Source: an uncultured Prevotellaceae bacterium
GTDB taxonomy: Bacteria; Bacteroidota; Bacteroidia; Bacteroidales; Bacteroidaceae
Reading direction: 5' to 3'
Length of the DNA: 62,455 bases
NCBI GenBank assembly: GCA_902774815.1
Contig: CACYJV010000019.1
Location: 1 to 62,455, forward strand
The notes beneath the pieces were generated by a model. The model was not told the origin of the DNA and made no database searches. It saw only the letters and a program-made list of their open reading frames with translations. The position numbers and the translations under genes were made by a program. This document shows, piece after piece, positions 45,877 through 57,193 of this stretch (the first letter of the stretch is position 1; the number at the start of each line of letters is the position of its first letter).

Positions 45877-45978
45877 GGGCAGCCCCCCGTGTCTGCCCGC
45901 CATAGAAGCCCACAGCATAGGGAGAAAGTAAGCCCCAAGCATTCTTCGGGCAGACACGGGGGTCTGCCCCTACGCGTG
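45869..45978. repeat. Paired inverted GGGGCAGAC repeat (family A), copy 4
   Basis: Arms at 45869-45899 and 45947-45978 separated by about 47 bp. The left arm supplies the stop codon (CACGTGTAG) of the NUDIX gene; the right arm ends 17 bp before the stop of the convergent LOG-like gene, so it may also work as a bidirectional terminator. Confidence 0.8.
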
Positions 45979-45994
45979 GATACCGCTACCACCC

Positions 45995-46978
45995 TTACTT
46001 CAACTGGAACTCCTCGGGATGCTCCTTTACTCGTTGTTGGAACTTGATGAGCTCTTCCATCACTTCCTCGACCTCATCCGTCAGCAACAGCGACAGGTTA
46101 TTGTATTTCCCCTTTTCCGTCAGCAGGTGAAGCAGCGAATAAACGGGTATGTCTTCTGTCCAGAACTGCTTGCCAAGGAATATCATCGGACTGGAAAAAC
46201 CAAACGAGAGGTAATGATTTTGCACGGCATCTTGGAATATCTCCTGCATGGTTCCTGCACTGCCAGGGGTGTAGACGATGCCTCCAAAAGGCAAAGTCAG
46301 GATGTTGTTTTCGCGAATGCTGTTCTCGAAAAACTTGGCGATGTGCGTGGCAAAAGGCGTCGATGGCTCGTGTCCGTAGAGCCATGTAGGGATGCTGAGG
46401 CTGTCGTAAGTGGTCTGTGGATAGCGTTGCAACACCTCGAAAGCCGTTGTCAGCCAACCGGCATCGCGAAACGAGGGTGCCGCCGATAGTGTCTTCAGTG
46501 CATCTTCCGCGTCAGCGTCGCCGTAGCCAGCCATCCATGCACCCAGATGAGTGGCTTCCATGGCACCGGGACCTCCTCCGCTGAGCACGTAGAAACCCGC
46601 TTCGGTGAGCCGTTTGCACAGGAATACGATCTGGCGGTACAGGGCATCGGTTCTCAGCAATGCATGGCCACCCATCACGCCGACGCACTTCAGGTAGTTG
46701 TGCTTGCGGAAAAACTCGCCCAGCGCAACATAAATGCTGTGGTCGTGAAGTGTTCGTGCCATCGACTCTTTAATGTCATTTGTCTGCTTGCCGTGGGCAA
46801 GGTAATGCTGATAGATGCGCGTGTCATGGCAATCGTCGAACGATGACACATCAGCAGGGTCGAAACCCTCGTAGAGTTCCTTGGCATCGTACAGCTCGGA
46901 ACGGCTCACGTCGAAAGGTACCTCCTTCAGGTATTCCACAATCGACATGGCGTCGGAAACATTGGCGTTTTTAATCAT
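45995..46978 (-). CDS. LOG/lysine-decarboxylase-like Rossmann protein
   Basis: A 327-residue cytoplasmic protein. The nucleotide-binding motifs of the LOG family are present in variant form: LSGGGPGAMEATHLG (usually GGGxxGLM) and PGSAGTMQE (usually PGGxGTxxE). LOG enzymes release a free base from nucleoside 5'-monophosphates; this longer form with an extra N-terminal part (about 90 residues, DCHDTRIYQHYLAHGK) is a Bacteroidetes type whose activity is not established. It ends beside the family A repeat and is preceded by a tandem-repeat spacer. Confidence 0.82.
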   Translation of the reverse strand: MIKNANVSDAMSIVEYLKEVPFDVSRSELYDAKELYEGFDPADVSSFDDCHDTRIYQHYLAHGKQTNDIKESMARTLHDHSIYVALGEFFRKHNYLKCVGVMGGHALLRTDALYRQIVFLCKRLTEAGFYVLSGGGPGAMEATHLGAWMAGYGDADAEDALKTLSAAPSFRDAGWLTTAFEVLQRYPQTTYDSLSIPTWLYGHEPSTPFATHIAKFFENSIRENNILTLPFGGIVYTPGSAGTMQEIFQDAVQNHYLSFGFSSPMIFLGKQFWTEDIPVYSLLHLLTEKGKYNNLSLLLTDEVEEVMEELIKFQQRVKEHPEEFQLK

Positions 46979-46991
46979 ACGTGCGAAAACA

Positions 46992-47100
46992 ATTAGTATT
47001 GTCCTTTAACTCCCTTATAGTATTGTCCTTTAACTTCCTTATAGTATTGTCCTTTAACTTCCCTAACTTCCTTAACTTCCTTAACTTCTTTGACTTCCCT
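46992..47100. repeat. 24-bp tandem repeat plus TTAACTTCC units
   Basis: Three units of 24 bp (TATAGTATTGTCCTTTAACT-TCCT) at 46992-47063, then four to five TTAACTTCC/TTGACTTCC units to 47100, then a family B remnant (47101-47140, CGCTCGGCTTTGCCGCTTTC). Confidence 0.8.
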
Positions 47101-47144
47101 CGCTCGGCTTTGCCGCTTTCGTAACAAAGTGGAGAAAGAACTTC

Positions 47145-47693
47145 CTAAACCCCCGCTTCCTCTGCTGCCATCATCGATTCCTCCTCCGGCATCTCGTAAT
47201 GCCTGATGCTATGGTCTTGCAGGAATATCTTGTTAAGCGTATAGGCGAGCGACTCCAGCGTTTTCTCGCGCACCTTTGGTTTCAGTTCACATTCCCAAAT
47301 CGTGATGCAATGCCACCCCATCGCGGCAAGTTCCTGTTGCACCCTCAAGTCGCGCTCCTGGTTCCGCCGTATCTTGGCCACCCAGAACTCCCTGTTCGTC
47401 TTCGGAATCTTGCAGCACTCGGAATTATCAAATTCTTTGCTCCCCTCGCCTTTTGGAGAGGGGTTGGGGGTGAGGCTCACATTGTGACCATGCCAGAAGC
47501 ACCCGTTCACAAAGATACACGTCCTGTACTTCCTCATCACGATGTCTGGCTTTCCAGGCAACCTCGGATGGTTCAGCCTGTAGCGGAACCCCTGTCTCCA
47601 CAGCCATTTCCTGACCACCATCTCCGGCTTCGTGTCCTTGCCGTGGATGGCCGCCATGTTCGCATGCCTCTGTTGCTCCGTGAGTGGGTCCAT
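47145..47693 (-). CDS. vsr: Very short patch repair endonuclease (Vsr)
   Basis: A 182-residue mismatch endonuclease. Vsr nicks beside T:G mismatches that arise from deaminated 5-methylcytosine. Key parts: MAAIHGKDTKPEMVVRKWLW, GKPDIV (catalytic Asp50), FVNGCFWHGH (zinc/catalytic His) and PKTNREFWVAKIRRN, then GWHCITIWECEL. Between WHGH and the PKTN segment, residues about 72-86 (VSLTPNPSPKGEGSK) are a translated family C repeat. The C-terminal 35 residues (NKIFLQDHSIRHYEM...) are an extra tail. No DNA cytosine methyltransferase is present in the window, so this is an orphan copy here. A TAAATTTG -7 word lies at 47762-47769. Confidence 0.93.
   Translation of the reverse strand: MDPLTEQQRHANMAAIHGKDTKPEMVVRKWLWRQGFRYRLNHPRLPGKPDIVMRKYRTCIFVNGCFWHGHNVSLTPNPSPKGEGSKEFDNSECCKIPKTNREFWVAKIRRNQERDLRVQQELAAMGWHCITIWECELKPKVREKTLESLAYTLNKIFLQDHSIRHYEMPEEESMMAAEEAGV
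47440..47477. repeat. Family C repeat inside vsr
   Basis: CTCCCCTCGCCTTTTGGAGA followed by GGGGTTGGGGGTGAGGCT, read on the minus strand as SLTPNPSPKGEG. Same class as the spacer copies at 15871-15906 and 44215-44250. Confidence 0.75.
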
Positions 47694-47761
47694 GATTAAT
47701 TTCTATTATCGTTTAACAGTCAACTCTCAACTATTAACTCTCAACTCTCTCCTCTCCGCCA

Positions 47762-47769
47762 CAAATTTA
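47762..47769 (-). promoter_or_regulatory. -7 element for vsr
   Basis: TAAATTTG on the minus strand, 68 bp upstream of the vsr start. Confidence 0.3.
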
Positions 47770-47949
47770 CGCATTTATTCTGAATTAGCGATGCAACTTC
47801 CCCGAAAACATTTCTATGTTTCCAACTCTTTTGTCAAAAAAAACAAATCCCAGCCACAAACCCACAAAATTTTCTCATAACCAAAGGTTATTTCATAGAA
47901 TTTGTGTATCTTTGTAGTCACAAAATACCAAGAATCGCGTTAATATGGC

Positions 47950-48273
47950 TGTAAATAGTAATTGAAAAGTATACCAGATAATAATCTAAAAGTATACCAC
48001 TTCGACTGAGGACTGCAAAACGTACAAGAAGTAAAGAATGATCAACATGGGCAAGAAGGAACATACGAAAGACAAGGTGCTTTGCTCGGCTCTCGTGGAC
48101 AAACTTTCTCACAAATCATACCTCGTCAACATGACAGGTACAATATTATCGTATAAAAGAAAAAAATATCAATAACAAGCAAAGTGTAACAAACTTTTTG
48201 TATCTTGCAGTACAAGGTCGAAATGGTATACTTTTAGATTATTATCTGGTATACTTTTACGTTATCATTTACA
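47950..48273. mobile_element. 324-bp element with 57-bp inverted ends, IS21-like deletion derivative
   Basis: The left end (47950-48006) and right end (48217-48273) are inverted copies of 57 bp with a handful of mismatches. Each starts TGTAAAT and contains the 12-mer AAAAGTATACCA twice, so four copies face inwards. TG...CA tips and multiple terminal repeats are features of IS21-family ends. Inside is a 45-codon frame that resembles the end of an IstB helper ATPase. No istA is present, so the element is non-autonomous. A clear target duplication is not seen; the flanks share ATGGC in inverted orientation instead. It sits in a 702-bp gap (47694-48396) without any intact gene. Confidence 0.7.
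48038..48175 (+). pseudogene. IstB-like C-terminal fragment
   Basis: A 45-codon frame between the inverted ends. KVLCSALVDKLSHKSYLVNM followed by TGTILS resembles the closing part of IstB ATPases (a DxLxHxxxxxxMxGxS pattern); the rest of the ATPase, including the Walker motifs, is gone. The assignment rests on a short stretch only. Confidence 0.45.
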
Positions 48274-48396
48274 AGGCCATAGCTACGGACATGGACGGTG
48301 CATGTAATAATGAGAAGGCACGATATTACGTGAAAATCGTGCCTTCCTCCTAAACAATTATTAACTAACTAATGTATGAATCTAAAAACAATCTTT

Positions 48397-52325
<3,929 letters not shown>

Positions 52326-52329
52326 ATAC

Positions 52330-52385
52330 ATTATCTACAAGAAACTAGAAACTTGAAACTAGAAACTCGAAATTCGAAACTTGAA
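52330..52385. repeat. GAAACTA/GAAACTTG tandem spacer
   Basis: About six imperfect 8-9-bp units of AGAAACTTGA type fill the gap between GH66 and GH13. Confidence 0.7.
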
Positions 52386-54191
52386 TTATGATTCAATCAC
52401 TATCATAGACCAGTACTTCAGTGAGGGAAGCGTAAAGGTTACGACACCGTTTTTCTGAGCGAATGACAACTCTAAGGGAGCGCCTGCCAAGGCATCGGGA
52501 GATGCCACCCAGACACGCTTCACCGCCGATGTGATCTTTACCGATAAAGGCAACCCTGTCACCTCCTGCGGGGCGGGCATCGTGCCGTCCATGTCACGCC
52601 AACTAAGACTGTTTGCCTGACGATAGTTCAGCAGGTGGATGATCTGGCCCGTGGCAGCCTTTCTACAATAAGCCGTAACCTTTCCTTGCTGTGGAGGCCA
52701 AGCGTTGATGCTGACACCTTTGTTCCCTGAAGCGATGTCGCATACCACCTCTTCACCCCCGCCACGCAACAGATTTTCGTAGGCCACAAGGAAGTCATAG
52801 TAGCGTACAATGCCCTGCCGCAATTCTTCACTCATCTGCAAGTTGCTATTGGGAAAATATTCGTGGCAGAGCATGTGGCCGTCGCCCAACTCCAAATGAG
52901 CACCGCCAATGGCAAACATCGTAGCATCAGCCAGCAACACCCCAGGAGTGTTGAATGTCCCCTTTTGCGATGACTTGTTATAGTTCATGTAGGCAGCAAA
53001 GACGGTCTGCAACTTGTTGTTACTATAGGCAGAGTTGGCTTGGCGCACCGTCAGCAAGTCTTCAAAGCGCGACTCACTGTCCCATAGTTCATTATAGAGG
53101 AAATCCACACTGCCAGTCTGGGCAATCTGGCTTGCACCATAGCTGGCTACCGCATTCATCACTAGCCGCTTCTGCGGATGAGCCGCCTTCATGGCTGTGA
53201 TGAACGAGCCGAAGCCTTTAGGCAGGTTCACCCTGTTGCCATTGTAGTCATAGACCGTCCCCCGGTCGCCCACCTGGTCTATATGATAACCATCGAAGTC
53301 GAACGAGGCATAAACATCATCGTTGCGCTCAGCCAGATATTGCTGCCATGCAGTATTGGCAGGATTGGCGAGCAGGATGTTACTTTTCCATGCACTGGAG
53401 AGCACCAATTGGTCAATGTCGCCGTGTCCGGGCTGCTTATACATCAGCCACTCACCACTCACACCATCGGCAGCATAGTCATTTAATGCTCCATAGCAGA
53501 GGTTGTAGAACATGGCTTTCATCCCCAATTGGTGTTGCACGTCGATGTAGCGACGCACAACCGAGGTCACAATGTTCCGATTAGCAATATCGGTGTAATT
53601 GTCCAGCAACCCTCCGCGAGTGCCGCCCAACGGCCAGTGGTGCTTGTAGTGCCAGTCGTAGAACTGTATGCCGTTAATGTGGCAACGGTTCAGAAATGCC
53701 ATTTCTTCCTTTATGACAGCGTCTGTCTTTGAGTCATCAAAGGTGGCAACAAAGCCATAGCGAGGAAAGCGAGTCCAGTCGCTCGACACATCGATGCCAA
53801 CAGTACCCAGAATGCTCTCGACATTACCTTCTGTCGTGATGACTTCGGCTAGATAGCCAGTGAAGTCACTCAATGGAGCTGTCCATGTCCATGTACTGCC
53901 ACGAACAGTCTCCGTTTCTACAACGTTGCCTGCTTTCAGATAACGCACGGTAACACCGTTGGGCATGTTTCCGTTGGCCGTAAACGTAATGGTCTCACCC
54001 GGTCGATAGCATGCCTTGTCGGTTTGTATGCTGAGGTTCAGCACAGCCTTGCGCTGCGTTGTCACCGTTACCTGTGAATCATTATCCGCAGGGGTGCCGT
54101 TTGTTTGAGAACTATCGCTCTCGCTGCCGCCACATGAAGCAACAAGCAGTGAGAGGATAGTTGCCAACGCGATTCTTAGCTTCATACGCAT
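52386..54191 (-). CDS. GH66 dextranase-type lipoprotein
   Basis: A 601-residue lipoprotein from ATG 54191 (lipobox VASC, Cys20). An N-terminal Ig-like domain (about 45-135) is followed by the GH66 barrel: GIQFYDWHYKHHWPL, FDFDGYHIDQVGDRG with the nucleophile Asp near 300, and YNELWDSE with the acid Glu near 366, then a C-terminal beta domain. GH66 enzymes cut alpha-1,6-glucan (dextran) or cyclise it. It overlaps the SusE-like stop in TAATG, so translation is coupled. As a lipoprotein it is probably on the cell surface and makes the oligosaccharides that SusC/SusD import. Confidence 0.93.
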   Translation of the reverse strand: MRMKLRIALATILSLLVASCGGSESDSSQTNGTPADNDSQVTVTTQRKAVLNLSIQTDKACYRPGETITFTANGNMPNGVTVRYLKAGNVVETETVRGSTWTWTAPLSDFTGYLAEVITTEGNVESILGTVGIDVSSDWTRFPRYGFVATFDDSKTDAVIKEEMAFLNRCHINGIQFYDWHYKHHWPLGGTRGGLLDNYTDIANRNIVTSVVRRYIDVQHQLGMKAMFYNLCYGALNDYAADGVSGEWLMYKQPGHGDIDQLVLSSAWKSNILLANPANTAWQQYLAERNDDVYASFDFDGYHIDQVGDRGTVYDYNGNRVNLPKGFGSFITAMKAAHPQKRLVMNAVASYGASQIAQTGSVDFLYNELWDSESRFEDLLTVRQANSAYSNNKLQTVFAAYMNYNKSSQKGTFNTPGVLLADATMFAIGGAHLELGDGHMLCHEYFPNSNLQMSEELRQGIVRYYDFLVAYENLLRGGGEEVVCDIASGNKGVSINAWPPQQGKVTAYCRKAATGQIIHLLNYRQANSLSWRDMDGTMPAPQEVTGLPLSVKITSAVKRVWVASPDALAGAPLELSFAQKNGVVTFTLPSLKYWSMIVIES

Positions 54192-55678
54192 TAGTTCTTG
54201 ACAATGGAAACGGTTTCTTCCAGCTGGTTCAGAGTGATGGTATAGGTACCTGCCGACTGTATCTGCCACTTTTGATCTATGTCGCCCACGTTTATTTCAA
54301 GATACTGTGCTTTAAAGTCAGCATTGCTTTTGTCGATGAAAAGCATCTGCTCAACTTCACCCGTCGGTGCCACATCGTTACCCTTCGAATTCATGAACCA
54401 GGCTCCGTTCCAATCGCTTTGCCGGTCACAGGTAAACTTTACCTCGCCAGTCGTCAGGCTTCCCGTCCATGTGAAGATGTAAGGGCTGTCGGTTGCCTTC
54501 ATGGGTGTCGCACCGCCAATGTCCCAACCTGCAGGCGTCGCGTCGCCAACAAGATAAATCATTTCGTAGGGCTTGAACTCATGCATCATCATTCGTTCCT
54601 TTCCTGTGCGGATGTCAACGCAAATCTTATATGCCTTATCAGTCTCCGACTCCTGCAGATACCACTTGTTGTCAGGATCGTAGCCAGCAATGAGTTCCAT
54701 GGTGGTTTGCGTATAGGGTGCACCGGCAGATGTTGCTTTGTACATGTTTTCCCAGCTTCCTTCAGACGTTCCAAACTTGAACTCACCCTTTTCGGCAGCA
54801 GTGAAGTGGTGGGCATAGCGGAAGAGGAAAGCATCGAGCGGGTCTTTGTTCATCTTCACGAAGCCCCACCCCGTGGCATCACCAACGAAGTAGAGGTTGT
54901 CGTAGGCTGGAACCTCACCCTCCATCTGTGTCATCGTGACCTCACTGTTCAGCAGGTTCACCTTTACTTGATAGAAATGATCTTCGGTGATGATGAACTT
55001 TACGTCGGGTTCTTCGTCGCTGGTACGCAGAACCAGACCGCCGTTGCCGTCGTTGTTGTATGAAGGCAGCCACTGTCCTGGTGTCGTGAGGAACTTCAGC
55101 TCGCCAGCCTTCAGGTTGCCCTGCCAAGTGAAGACGCCGTTGTCCGTTCGTTTCATCTCTGTGGCATTGTCGGCACTCCAGCCATTGGGGGTGGCATCAC
55201 CCACCAAATAGAGGGTTGTTGTCACGGGGGCGTAAGGAGTGGCAGAAAACGATGCGGTGGCCGTCTGGCGTTCGTCCATGCCTTCAACGATGGCCGTCAG
55301 GCGGGCATTGACCGTTGTTTGCTGTCCGGCTCTGATACCAAGCTGGTTGAGCAAGATGTCGTTCAACTGCTCCTGGTTGGCACTCCACTGATAGACTTGT
55401 GTCTGGTGGTCAATGGCTGCGTAGGTCTTTTCGCCTGCCGTCATTTCCAGCAGGTAGGTGATGCGATTGCCTGTTCTAAAATTGTGCCCCGTAGTCCAAT
55501 TGATGGTCACTGCCTCTGCAGCGTGGTTGAGCTCATTGAGCACTTCGGCACTCTGGTCGATGGTCATGGCCAGTTCGTTGGATCCTTTATCCAGCTGTGC
55601 ATAGTCATTGTCTGCGCATGCCGTGAAAAGGAGACCCAGCAATAGTGCTGGTAATATTTGATAGATATGCTTCTTCAT
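54191..55678 (-). CDS. SusE/SusF-like outer-membrane glucan-binding lipoprotein
   Basis: A 495-residue lipoprotein (lipobox FTAC, Cys21). The N-terminal part (about 25-135) is a SusE-type Ig domain. Three related binding modules follow, each opening with the same motif: LYLVGDATPNGWSADNATEM (about 176), LYFVGDATGWGF (about 268) and IYLVGDATPAGWDIGGATPM (about 395). Such modules hold starch-like glucan at the surface. It lies 20 bp after SusD and overlaps GH66 by one base. Confidence 0.9.
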   Translation of the reverse strand: MKKHIYQILPALLLGLLFTACADNDYAQLDKGSNELAMTIDQSAEVLNELNHAAEAVTINWTTGHNFRTGNRITYLLEMTAGEKTYAAIDHQTQVYQWSANQEQLNDILLNQLGIRAGQQTTVNARLTAIVEGMDERQTATASFSATPYAPVTTTLYLVGDATPNGWSADNATEMKRTDNGVFTWQGNLKAGELKFLTTPGQWLPSYNNDGNGGLVLRTSDEEPDVKFIITEDHFYQVKVNLLNSEVTMTQMEGEVPAYDNLYFVGDATGWGFVKMNKDPLDAFLFRYAHHFTAAEKGEFKFGTSEGSWENMYKATSAGAPYTQTTMELIAGYDPDNKWYLQESETDKAYKICVDIRTGKERMMMHEFKPYEMIYLVGDATPAGWDIGGATPMKATDSPYIFTWTGSLTTGEVKFTCDRQSDWNGAWFMNSKGNDVAPTGEVEQMLFIDKSNADFKAQYLEINVGDIDQKWQIQSAGTYTITLNQLEETVSIVKN

Positions 55679-55698
55679 TTCTTTTGTATTTTAATTGA

Positions 55699-57180
55699 TT
55701 AATAACCAGGGTTCTGTGTCATCAGCGTGTTGGCATCCATCTCCGTCTGTGGAATGGGGAACAGCAGGCGCTCCTTTGTGGCGCGGGTCTTTCCAATACG
55801 ATGAAGGAAATTAAGGGCATAGTTACCTCCGTCAATGCGAATCATGTCAAACCAACGGTGGCCCTCAAAGGCCAGTTCCATGCGGCGCTCGTGGATAATC
55901 TTTTCACGCATCTCTGCCTGCGAAAGACCAGCTACGTTGGGCAGTCCGGCACGACGACGGACAATGTTCAAAGGCGTGGTCGCCTCTGCAGTTTTCCCCT
56001 GTTCGTTCAGAGCCTCGGCTTTCATCAGCAGCACGTCGGCAAAGCGCCATACGACGAAGTTCTGTGCACAGGTATTATACTCTGGTGAGACAGACTTCGG
56101 CACCAAGAACTTACGCACGTTGTAGCCCGTGTTAGAATAGCTGCCCTTATAGGTCATGCCGTCGAAGTCGGGACAGCCCTCGTATAAGATAGTCCAATCC
56201 TTACGCAGATCGCCGTCTTCATATTGGCTGACAAATTCTTCGGTGGGCTGGTTCCATCCATAACTTCCTGCGACAAAATCGCTGTTGCGTGGTCCCATGA
56301 AGGTGCTGAGCCAACTTGACTGCGGGTTGTTGCCCCAGAAGTCATACTCTGTGTTGCCCGAATACTGGACTTCAAAAATGCTCTCAGGTCCATTGTTGAT
56401 ACGGGCATCAAAGTTGTCGGTATAGCTGCATTTGCTTAGGTCGTAGCCCAGTTGTTCCACCTGTTCGCACATTTGCTGAGCCTTGGCAAAGTCGCCGCGA
56501 GTCAAATAGATGTCGGCCAGCTGTGTCAGGGCAGCATCGCGACAAGCACGGCCCTTTTCATCATCATTATAGTCGGCCTTGGCGGGCAGTATCTCGGCTG
56601 CACGCTGGCAGTCTGTCAGAATTTGTGCATAAACATCGTCAGCTGATGAACGGGCAATGTCGGTAGATTCGCCTGGGGTGAATGGCTTCAAGCGCAGGGG
56701 TACACCTCCATAGAGTCTTACCAAAACATAATAGTAGTGTGAACGCAGGAAAAGGGCTTCGCCCAGGCAGCGCTCCTTGATGCTTCCTTTCTCATAACCA
56801 GTTGTCTCGATGCCATTTATCAAAATATTGCATTGGCCGATGCCTACCCAAGGCGAACGCCACATATAGAGTGCCATACCATTGTCGCTAAGCGTAGTGA
56901 AGTTGCTGGCCTGCACGGTCTCAAGGCCGTCAGTGCCACCACCAGCACCAACAATGCTGTTACCTGCCACAATGTCGAGTGTCCAAAGGCGCTGGTTATA
57001 CATGTTCGATGATTGTAGTGTACGGTAACAAGCGTTAGCCATAGCCACGGCTACATCGTCAGTAATTTCTGTCTCAGGGTCAACGGTGTTCTTGGGTGAT
57101 TTGTCCAAAAAGTCATCACCACATGAAGATAGCATAAAAGCTGTCACCAGTCCGAGTGCTGCAATATATATTTTTTTCAT
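55699..57180 (-). CDS. SusD/RagB-family glycan-binding lipoprotein (dextran-type locus)
   Basis: A 493-residue lipoprotein (lipobox LSSC, Cys20) with SusD TPR features (LRSHYYYVLVRLYGGVPLRL) and the C-terminal signature IIHERRMELAFEGHRWFDMI. It begins 13 bp after SusC and ends with MTQNPGY, the usual SusD tail. It should present alpha-1,6-glucan oligosaccharides to its SusC partner; the specificity is inferred from the GH66/GH13/GH97 neighbours. Confidence 0.96.
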   Translation of the reverse strand: MKKIYIAALGLVTAFMLSSCGDDFLDKSPKNTVDPETEITDDVAVAMANACYRTLQSSNMYNQRLWTLDIVAGNSIVGAGGGTDGLETVQASNFTTLSDNGMALYMWRSPWVGIGQCNILINGIETTGYEKGSIKERCLGEALFLRSHYYYVLVRLYGGVPLRLKPFTPGESTDIARSSADDVYAQILTDCQRAAEILPAKADYNDDEKGRACRDAALTQLADIYLTRGDFAKAQQMCEQVEQLGYDLSKCSYTDNFDARINNGPESIFEVQYSGNTEYDFWGNNPQSSWLSTFMGPRNSDFVAGSYGWNQPTEEFVSQYEDGDLRKDWTILYEGCPDFDGMTYKGSYSNTGYNVRKFLVPKSVSPEYNTCAQNFVVWRFADVLLMKAEALNEQGKTAEATTPLNIVRRRAGLPNVAGLSQAEMREKIIHERRMELAFEGHRWFDMIRIDGGNYALNFLHRIGKTRATKERLLFPIPQTEMDANTLMTQNPGY

Positions 57181-57193
57181 AATACTTTTTCGT

